Shown piece by piece: positions 55,416 through 64,000 of a DNA stretch of 64,000 nt. The notes beneath the pieces are model-generated. The model had not been told where the DNA came from, did no database searches, and saw nothing but the letters and a program-made list of their open reading frames with translations. Position numbers and translations under genes: made by a program. The stretch is from the NCBI GenBank assembly GCA_015680685.1, contig MNCI01038278.1, positions 1 to 64,000 on the forward strand, written 5' to 3'. This DNA comes from Gnetum montanum (Eukaryota; Streptophyta; Gnetopsida; Gnetales; Gnetaceae). Each line of letters opens with the position of its first letter. Position 1 is the stretch's first letter.

Positions 55416-58290
55416 ATGGAACCAAAGAAGGAAGCATCAATAGGAGAGCCTTTCTAGCCTTGGGAGAAGTGCCACAAGGAGGAAGGGACCAGCAACAATA
55501 ACCCCAAGAACAAGAGGTTGAGGCAATGCATGCAATGGGATCTTTCCGGGAGGAGCTTGAAGTAGAATCTATCTAGCAGTTTCCCACTACAGAAACTAGC
55601 CTATCCGGGCACAATGAAGCTTCTAGGTCAAGGCCTAACTTCAAGGTCATACTAATAGAGGCCTAACTTCAAGGTCATACTAATAGAGGCCTATCTAAAA
55701 TGAATCAAATCTAAGAAGGTTTAGAGTTTAGTTTTCCAAGAATTGAACTTTGGACCTTTCTTGGAATTGACACTAAAGGAAGTCTACACTCAACTACATG
55801 GGTCTCCAATGTGGTCCATTCTCGCCTCTAGTGTGAAATGGTACATGGATGGGATCCATTTGTTTTGGAACAACCAACAAGAAGACATTTTGTCAAAATC
55901 AAAGATATCATAGTTTCTTATTCAGTTGATGCCATTGTAGATGCCCTTAATTTGCTTGACATTGGGATAACATTAGCAAAAATCTCTACACAAGTTGATC
56001 CAGAGATTAAGAAAGAGTAGGTCCAACACTTCTATGGGATGGACCATAAGGAGTATGATATATTGACAAAGGTAGAATGTGCTTACTTCAAAATTTTAGC
56101 CTACCTAAGATCCATAGTGATGATAAGTAAGGTCATAATCTTCTTTGCTCATGTGTGTGCCACTATAAGCAACAAGTTCCCTATCAATCTTCCATAGCTT
56201 ATCTATTTGGAGATAGGGAAGTAATTCAAAGAAAATGAAAAAGAAAGAAAGATACTTCGCTTTCCATGTATTATTAGAAAACTTTGTAAAAGGGAAGGCA
56301 TAGCATGCTATGCCAATGATGCAGTTCGTCATGCTCTTGTTGCGTCTTCGCAGGAGATGATAAAGGATAAGGTAGCAATGAAGTTGCAAGAAGAGTAGAG
56401 GCCAACACCACCACCACCTATAGAAGAAATCATATCAAAGTTACTTACAAATACAAAAAGACTCTAGAAACTCTATGAATAGTAGTTGCAACAACAACAG
56501 GGTTTTGCAATTGGTGGGGAATCATTAGTTTACCATCCAACACTTAGCCATCGAAATGAAGTCATAAGAACTATTAGTTGGCTGGTGGAAACTACTCTAC
56601 TTTTTTCCATACAAAGACATTAGGTGCCTACAAGAACAAATCCTAGTGCTTGGGAGTTTATGGCATTTATCATTGGACACAAGTTCCTTGAAATTTCTAG
56701 GAAAGCCACAAATTTCTTGGTGCACTTAGAGAAAGATGAGTCAATGACTGTCCTAGTGATGTAGCACTAAGGGCAAGAAACAGTAGCAGAGGTGATGGAA
56801 AATAGCGTAGCTAAAGCCCTAAATGCTTCTGTAGCATCTATCCTAGACATTGTTGCAATGGTAGATATTCAAACATCCACAAGAGCAAAAAGTGGTTTAT
56901 TGAGTGTAGCCCAACATTAGGAAGTGTTGGAATGATTCGTGGGATCTAGGAAATTGCTTCTAGAGATCTTTGATCTTTTGGATGAGATTATTGTAACCCA
57001 GTAAAAGCTACTAGAGATGAAGAGAAAACTCCTAATCGCCAACACACAACTAAAGGTAGCCACCATGAAGAACCAATGGTTGGCTGCTAAGGTTATAGAG
57101 TTGTAGACTTGTCACTTTGGCCTTGTTATTCTCAACCAAGAAGTCACAAGGGATGAAGCTTTCCAATAGCTTTAGCACAAAATAAGGGAGGTTGAGGATG
57201 CAAAGGAGGCTATGGTCTTTGACACATCATTGTTAGAAGCCATGACATTCAACACCAACAAGGATCTATCACAGATCCATAAGGAGAATTTGCTTCTCAC
57301 CAAGGATATTCACCACTTGTGAAACATCAAACAACATAAAGATGAGATTGTCAAATTTGTTTGAGAATAGCAAGAATAGCTAGCTAGGGTGAATCTTGAT
57401 CTAAGGAGGTTGGCAATAGAGAATAGTAATCTCTTGATGGAGGAAGTCTATGCACTTTGTCAAAAAATGGCCATTGAGGTAGTTGCCTAGAAGAATGAGG
57501 TCTTGAAATTTAAACAAGTTAGAAATCATTATAGGAACTAGGTTAGGCTTCTCAAGAATGAGAAAGAAATTTAATTGGCCAAGACAAAGATGAATGAGGC
57601 CCTCTAGCAACTCTGCCAAAGAGGTGATGTATGATAGCCCATCTTTGATAGCTTAAACATGTATAACATGATAGAAATTCACCTCGAGGAGTTGCAAATT
57701 AAAGCAATGACAAAGTACATGTAGCTCACCAACCTCTGTTATGCAAACCTGGCTATGCTAATAGTAAAAAGTTTGAGAACCGAATTAGAGGAGTAAGTGG
57801 CCAATTTCCACCTCTTATACGAGGCAAAATTGAAGCATCACAAAGAGACCAATCAATAGTTAGAGACAACCAATGTAGAGCTTGAAGTTTTCAGGAGTAG
57901 ATTTATTGATCAATGATCTATTGCTGAGAACCTGATTAGATGGATGAATGACTACCACAAGTTGTAGAACTTAGTGAAGATGTTCGACATTGAATGCAAA
58001 TAATTCACAACCTAGTTTGTCAACATCAAGGAGTTATTTCCTATAATGTTGTGCTCATGGAAAATGCTTACACTAGCCCACATCAATGAAGTTGCGTGGA
58101 CTACCCATGATCCATGTGGCAAAGAGAGAAATGATGAAAGTACTATTAGATGCTTTCAGGCTTCCTCCAGCTATAGTATCAATAGTAGATTAGCCTTAGC
58201 CACATCCATTGTTACAAGCATTAGAACTAGGTGAAGGACCTTCAAAATCATGGGAGCCTCTACTTGTAGGTAATGTTTGAGAATTTGTCT
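55416..58290 (+). pseudogene. Element 2 ORF3, post-pol coiled-coil ORF
   Basis: Begins ATGGAACCAAAG at the acceptor-like site. The N-terminal domain, in the frame used at 55838-56020, reads HFVKIKDIIVSYSVDAIVDA and LDIGITLAKISTQVDPEIKK. HFYGMDHKEYDILTKVECAY and AHVCATISNKFPINLP follow, then a Pro run (about 56405). From about 56760 to 58000 a leucine/charge-rich region (LKVATMKNQWLAAKVIEL, NLDLRRLAIENSNLLMEEVY) is predicted as extended coiled-coil. The end (58046-58234) is clean and Ser-rich. Stops mostly replace Gln/Trp codons. The position equals the Athila env-like ORF, but the content differs. Confidence 0.62.
55640..55687. repeat. Perfect 27-bp tandem duplication in ORF3
   Basis: Two adjacent copies of GGCCTAACTTCAAGGTCATA plus CTAATAGA. 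Element 1 has one copy at the equivalent place, so the duplication is private and recent. Confidence 0.85.
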
Positions 58291-58504
58291 TATCTTTGGA
58301 AGCTTATGGGGACTTGATGGAATTTTGTAAAAGTGTTCAATTTTGTTATCATGGATATCAATTTTGTAATTCTATACAATATAGCACTCAAAGTTAGTTA
58401 GTCAATTTTTCTATTTGTTTTTAATTTAACAAATAACATACTTCTTCAAATTTTGTAAGAAGCTTGATCCTCCTTTTGTTCACTTAAGTATGGGTTTTTA
58501 GTCA

Positions 58505-58516
58505 GTCGTGGGGATA
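58505..58516 (+). other. Polypurine tract of Element 2
   Basis: GTCGTGGGGATA directly before the LTR start TGATAATG. Confidence 0.55.
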
Positions 58517-59372
58517 TGATAATGTGTCATCAAATAGGCTATGTTGACGAGCAGACCTCAACATAGCCCTATCAACATATGATGACATGCATGAACGCAA
58601 ATGCATCTACGTTGATTGAGGCTAAGCCTATATAAATGCACACATCAATTACATTTATGGCATGTTAAGTCCATAGTGTAGTGAATCTCTTGTAGTTTGA
58701 ATTTTCTAGAGTTAGAATATTTTCCTTTGAGTGCTTATAGTGTGAATCAAAGAGATTATATGGATCTTTATTCAAGCATCATTTACTTGAACACATTGGT
58801 ATGACTGACAATAAAGACGAGATTTGTAATATTCATTGTAGCACTTGGATAGATTAATCTTTCTTATTTGCACTTTACTTTTCATGCACTTTAATTTCAT
58901 AAGTCTTAATTAATTCATGTACTTAATCATAAACATATAAGAATGACCACTTTAAGCATGACATGTTATGTTTGGTAATCCTAGTAGTAGCCATTTGGTA
59001 ACCCAGTAGTATAATATGAGTTCAGAATGTGTATAGTAAGCAAGAATGGCTACTTATGTTAGGATAGCTAGTCACTAGAATAAATAAGTAGTTAAATAAT
59101 TAATCATTAAACCTTCATTTATTCATCTAGCATTTAGGATAAAAATATATAAAAAATACCAAGAAAAATAATTATCATAAGCCTTAACTCACATTTAACC
59201 ATCCACATAGATAGTACAAGTGTGAGTTAGGAAGATAATGGTCATGCAACCCCTTGACTCATAGTTTAGGACTATGAGCAAACTTAGGAACTAAGTCCAC
59301 ATAATTCAACTAGATTGCTAGTACAGGCTTTGATTCATAGAGTTTGGTGTGGGATATACTTGCTGCTCATAA
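58517..59372 (+). repeat. 3' LTR of Element 2
   Basis: Starts TGATAATGTGTCATCAAATAGG and ends TGCTGCTCATAA (CA mutated to AA). It aligns with 46903-47730, including GCCTATATAAATGCACAC and GACAATAAAGACGAG. Confidence 0.86.
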
Positions 59373-59377
59373 ATTCT

Positions 59378-60828
59378 TAACAAAGTCACTTTCTTAATTA
59401 AATGTTTTTAATGGTAATATCTAATTGTGCTTTTCTTTGTCTTAGAATTCAACTTTATGAAGCTTAGAATTGGTTATTGCAATGACTTCTTGGTCTTTAT
59501 TGTTTGCCTCAAAATTTGAGCTAGTAATATGTGCAAAATGAGTCCTGAGTAATGTACATGATTGAACTCCCTTTACAGGGGACTTTAATTATAGTTTTGC
59601 AACCCTTGTAAGGGTCTACACAACCATGATATAGGTCTTCACACGTATAGTGAGGACCTTCTCAGATCCTTTCCAAGTTAGAATCAACCCATCACTCAAG
59701 TAGAAGAATTCTCATTTATATCTAATTACATCATTTCACATTTTGCTTTTTATATCTTGGGACCTCATTATATGATCCTTTTATTTTCTTATTTGGCACA
59801 ATGTAGAACAATTCCTCTATCATTTATTATGTACTTTTCTTATTCAATATGTGGATTAGTGCTTATGGTTTATGGTGGAGCCTTCATCTTTTGACAGCAC
59901 TCTTTATATTCTTAAAATTGGAGTTCTTCTTTTGTTGTTTTCTACAATAGATTTTTAAATAAAGCTTTTGTCTTGGAATTTGTGCCAAAATTTGATTTGA
60001 AATGGAACCATGATTGGGACTTATCACTTGGTACTTATGACTTGGAGTTTTAGGATTGGCTATTGAAACCTTGAGATAAGTTTAATTTAAATCTCGTTCT
60101 CATCTTAATGATCAATCTAAATTTGGTCACTTTTTATTATTCTTCTCATTATATTTCATCTGACATGTGGTACCAACTTGCTATTTTAGAAAGAAATTGT
60201 TGGTTGACAAATCCTTCAATTTTAATGCTGTAATATAATAAATTCTCATTCGTGTAACTTGGATGACTACAACTCATTTCTTGATGTGCACCTCATCAAG
60301 TAGGAAATTGATGTAGATTAGTACTTGTGATTACAGGTTGTAGTCTCTAAGTTTGCATATTTAAATTAGTACTTTGTTTATTCTTCAATTCCTTTCTTGA
60401 CTAATTGTAATCTTCTTTGGTTTTAGTTTGTTTATTTTCTCTTAACATAATTATGGTTCCCACAAAAATTTTAATTTCCACTTATTCTAAAGCATTGTGT
60501 CTCTTGAGATATCCTTTTTGGTCTTAATTTATAGATACTACTTCAAATGTTTCTTCTCAACATAGATATTCTTAGTTCTCTAGGTCATCACAAAGGTTCA
60601 CCATTGTTATTAGAAGTCATCTTCACCATATCTTTATTCAATTTCTTCACAACTTTCTTATCAACTTGGCTTTCTTGATTGAAGCTCTAAAGTTCCCAAT
60701 CTTCTTAGTTTTTTTTATTCATTGTGAAATCTCTCCTATTGGTGCTATGAAGTATTTAGTATAATTCATATCCCTTTATTTATTTATTTTCATGTATACT
60801 TCTCTCTCCTTCCTTGTCTTGGACCTTA
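59378..60828 (-). other. G internal region
   Basis: About 1.45 kb between the Element 2 insertion and the G PBS. Both strands are AT-rich with stops in all frames. No gag or pol motif found. Confidence 0.5.
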
Positions 60829-60840
60829 GCTCTAATACTA
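60829..60840 (-). other. Primer-binding site of G
   Basis: The minus strand reads TAGTATTAGAGC immediately after the LTR end TCTAACA. The initiator-Met tRNA PBS is TGGTATCAGAGC; the two differences are G-to-A and C-to-T. Confidence 0.75.
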
Positions 60841-62114
60841 TGTTAGATTTTTTACTATGCTACCATGTTAAAGTTTGTTAACATTCATAATACAATGTTG
60901 ATACTTTAGGGTCTTTTATAGAGAGATTCACTTTTTGTAACTAATAGTGATATAAATATCATAGAGATATAAGTTCGTACTGCTCTTTGTAATGATTACT
61001 ACTCTTTGTAATTCTTGGTATTTTGAGTATGGTAACTCTTACTGACTTGATTGCTTATGAATCCTCTTATGATGAATAGAGTTATGTTGTACTTATTCCA
61101 TAACTTGATGCTCCTTCTTTATTCTGGTTCTTCATTACATCATCTTTGGGCTTGCTGTATCTCTAGATTTTGGTGATGTTGCCCTTCCTAGTGGTGCATC
61201 TTCTTTTGGTCCATATTTACTCCTTCATTGTAAGATATAATATACTTACAGCTGTTCTATCCTATATTATATTACAGACTCTTCTATTTGGACTTGGTTT
61301 ACTATACTTTGTTAAGTTCTTCTTGAACTTAATCTCACAAACTTTTGTCAAACTTCATTACATCATTACTAACTTATCTTCACTGGACTTTATGAAATAC
61401 TTCTTTGTAATTCTTTTCTTCTTTTTGGCTACATCCTTATGATGATTACCTTTGCCTGTTACTTATGATAGGTCTAGTGGGGATTTTTTTGGTTGGTTTT
61501 TCTTACATGGGCTAGTCCTTCTTGATTTCCTCAAGAACCTACTACTTAACTTATTGTGGACTACTATGTTAATTGTAGCTTGTCTCTTCTTTGTAGTAAT
61601 CTTCATTTCATCATAATCTTTTGGATGGTCTTCTCTTCCTCTTTAGGAAACTAGACTAGATTATGTGTAACTCACTTTTGCATCTTCTTGTCCTATTTAG
61701 GAAATTGTATCCTTCTTCTCTTCTTCTGTTCAAGTTTCTTATTTCACTTTTTAGTTCTAGAGCTTAGTTTCTTGTTATGACTCTTGTGCTTCATAACATC
61801 TTCTTTCATTGTTGCATACTCATGTTTGGTCTTTTGTAATTTTATGAATCATTGTGATTTGTAATCTATTATTACAAACATTGTTATTCGTTATTATTCC
61901 TTTCTTTTTCCATAGTGTTTCACTTTATTCTGCTTGATCTTCTTATCTTATTCTATCTTTTTATCACCTTATGTTACAAAGTGAGAGCTTATGGTTTTTT
62001 ATCCTTCGTAAGGAGCTATGACTCTTTACTAAACCATGATGACTGTTTATAACTGCTAATATATTAAGTTAAGAAACTAATGATTGTACCTTAACTTAGG
62101 AGTATACTCGAACA
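60841..62114 (-). repeat. 5' LTR of G
   Basis: TGTTAGATTTTTTAC...ACTCGAACA on the + strand, collinear with 45347-46679. It holds about 100 bp near 61010-61110 that the other LTR lacks. Confidence 0.82.
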
Positions 62115-62349
62115 TTATGTTACCTTTGTGTTGTCACTCTTATTTTTCTACATTAGCTTTCCATGTAGTATCCTCTAGATTCCAAAGTTCATTATGAAGA
62201 CATTACAATTAGTTGCAGCATCAGTGTTAGTGTTTGTAGCCTTATCTTGCTCAAGGTTAGTCCAAATTGTAGTTCCATCCTCTTTGGTTTCAAGATATGT
62301 AACTAGACAATAAACTTTCTATTTTTATAGCCTTTGTACAATAGATTGT

Positions 62350-62378
62350 TCTCTCTCTTTCTCTTTCTCTCTCTCTAT
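62350..62378. repeat. (CT)n microsatellite, impure
   Basis: TCTCTCTCTTTCTCTTTCTC followed by TCTCTCTA. Confidence 0.85.
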
Positions 62379-63235
62379 TGAAAAATCCATTTTTTCATTT
62401 CTATTTTTGGTTAACATAATCTTTACTTTGTATCTTGTTTATCAACATAATTCAAGATAGAGATTTCTTTTAATTTTGCATCTATTTCCATTAGTTTTTC
62501 ATTTCTACATCATACAAATCTTATCAATTTCTTAACATTGTTAGACTTTCATCATCTTATTATCATCATTGTATCATGTTAAAATTTTATTATTCATTTT
62601 ATCATTTCACATTGCATATTTGGTAAGTTGTCATTTAATTTGGGAGTTTCCTTCTAGATCATTTGTGGCCATAGGCTAGTGCTTTATCTACATTATTATA
62701 AGTGAGTTGTTATGTGGATTGTTCACATAATGATTTTACTACATCTTTGGCACTAGAAAAGGGTTCATCCAACAATAGGTGTATTAGTTTTATCTTTAGG
62801 TTTCTTCCCTATTGTGTGTATGCTTGTATTCAACATCAAACCTCACTTCCTTTAGTTTTTCTTTTATTGTTTTTATTCTTTTAATTTTGATGAGTGATGT
62901 TAGTATCACTTAAGTAACATCAATGGCGGGATCAATCATATTTTCTTATTTTATTATTAGTGATGTTCCATGTTTTCATTCATTTTCAACTCATTCTATT
63001 TATCATCACTTATTTTTTGAGCTCAAGTAGTTTTGGTACAACCCACAATATTAACCAGTTCACCTTTGCATTGGTATTCCATTACATTATTTAAGTCAAG
63101 TAGATTAATGGCATCATTCAATGATACTTTACTTCACCACTTAAAGATCAAGTAATTCAAATCCCTACATTGTTAGAGAGCATTTTTTAGAAAAGATAGA
63201 TGAGTGAGATTTTTAAGATTTACTGTGTTAAATAT

Positions 63236-63406
63236 GAGATTGAAAGAGATTTGCCTTAGGAAATTCTTAAGTTGATAGCAAATTATGAAGTTATAAATAA
63301 TTTGTCACATTTCCTTCTTGATCATAACATTCCCATATAATTGATTGAAGTTGTAGCTAGGGAGTTTCTTGAATACATTATGCTCTATGACAAGATTCAA
63401 GGGTAG
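63236..63406 (+). pseudogene. Unrecognised coding remnant
   Basis: One frame reads EILKLIANYEVINNLSHFLL, DHNIPI, LIEVVAREFLEYIMLYDKIQ with three stops. The protein-like composition suggests a transposon ORF, but no family is recognised. Confidence 0.28.
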
Positions 63407-64000
63407 CTTTCTTCCAAGCAGTAGAAGAATAGCCAATTCAAATAGGAGCAATGGAGCCTAACATAATAAACATTAGGTCTAAAGGCACTAACAATTAGAA
63501 TGATGATGAAGCTTTTGCTTTCATTATTGCTCCATCAAGAATCAATAATACTCAACCTATAACAACTTGTTTTATTTAGCAATAGTGGATGCATTGGATC
63601 CAACCTGATGAATCAGTACTTTTTTTAATTTCCATTAATCCCACCTTTTTTCTAAGCTTGGCTCCTAATCATGATGAAGGTTATCTAATCTTGAATTGTA
63701 CTATTCATTCCCTAATAATAAGCCTGTGTACTAGCTTACGGAAAAATTTATAGAAACTTCACCATAAGCTAGAATCTAGTGGTTCAAACATTGTTTAGAT
63801 GATAAACATAGTACTATAACCCTATGATCACAAAAAATAGAAAATCCAAATTGTTTCCACAAAAAATTATAAAATTGTCATTGGTTTTTGGTGTGAAAAT
63901 CCCAAGAACACATAGAAAAGACTAAAACCAAGTTTATAACTACTCATAGGCTAATCCCAACACCAAAACAACATCAAAATACCATGACCATGACCTAAAT

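Larger units (their letters stand above)
46903..59372 (+). mobile_element. Element 2: Athila-like Ty3/gypsy retrotransposon inserted in G
   Basis: LTRs at 46903-47730 and 58517-59372, PBS, gag, PR, RT, RNase H, IN, post-pol region with ORF3, PPT. Flanking 5-mers ACTCT (46898-46902) and ATTCT (59373-59377) are a TSD with one C/T difference. It is collinear with Element 1 apart from deletions in gag (junctions near 49330 and 49925) and about 600 bp present here (about 54230-54840) but missing from Element 1. A solo LTR is nested in gag (48026-48807). All ORFs are broken. Confidence 0.88.
45347..62114 (-). mobile_element. G: short minus-strand LTR retrotransposon hosting Element 2
   Basis: Direct LTRs 45347-46679 and 60841-62114 with inverted ends TGTTAGA/TCTAACA. 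A PBS (60840-60829) follows the 5' LTR and a polypurine tract AAAGGAAAG precedes the 3' LTR, both read on the minus strand. The internal region, after subtracting Element 2, is only about 1.7 kb (46680-46902 and 59378-60840) and has no recognisable gag or pol, so G looks non-autonomous or internally deleted. The outer 5-mers are TTGTA and TTATG, a possible TSD differing by two transitions. Lineage is unresolved; the iMet-type PBS is most common in Copia and many gypsy elements. Confidence 0.78.
62115..64000. other. AT-rich tail of the window
   Basis: A CT microsatellite (62350-62378) and one coding-like remnant (63236-63406); otherwise nothing recognised. A 60-codon + frame at 62702-62884 is Cys/Phe-rich and unsupported. 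Confidence 0.35.

Overview
The window looks like a stretch of a large, AT-rich, repeat-packed seed-plant nuclear genome. Conifer-like is my guess, from the piled-up old LTR retrotransposons and a single plastid-protein gene with a multi-kilobase intron; the species cannot be fixed from sequence alone. Only one gene looks intact: a three-exon gene (40407-44046, + strand) for a 236-residue, probably plastid-targeted membrane protein. Its middle exon is only 18 nt long, and an intronic SINE with a perfect 11-bp target duplication sits in intron 2. Nearly everything else is transposable-element DNA with coding frames broken by stops.

Left third (1-29743). A minus-strand Ty3/gypsy pol relic (60-1385) is followed by Element 1, an Athila-like Ty3/gypsy element on the + strand (2998-29743). 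Element 1 is split in its gag by a solo LTR of another family (E, TG...CA, TSD TAGCC/TAGCT). E in turn is split by a complete 13-kb Tat-lineage element on the minus strand (D, 5499-18525, perfect TSD ATGTG). This is a three-level nest. After removal of the inserts, Element 1 is about 12.6 kb: LTR, PBS, gag, PR, RT, RNase H, IN, a long post-pol region with ORF3, polypurine tract, LTR.

Middle (29744-45346). A long gene-free LTR-like unit F (32066-36104, TSD TTTTC) carries a solo LTR of the Athila-like superfamily (TSD AATGG). A minus-strand LINE relic is split by a second solo LTR (TSD CAAGT). The intact gene follows.

Right third (45347-64000). A short minus-strand LTR element G (45347-62114, iMet-type PBS, internal region only about 1.7 kb) carries Element 2 (46903-59372). 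Element 2 is a second Athila-like copy and itself carries a third solo LTR (TSD AAGAT). This is another three-level nest.

The most interesting signal is shared by Elements 1 and 2. Downstream of pol both keep a short hydrophobic ORF, then what looks like an ordinary plant gene: TATA box, 5' leader, an intron of about 280-290 bp, and a roughly 900-codon ORF3 with a globular start and a long coiled-coil. This occupies the position where Athila elements carry their env-like ORF. Single N bases at 38242 and 48329 both lie inside solo LTRs at suspicious junctions and probably mark assembly joins.
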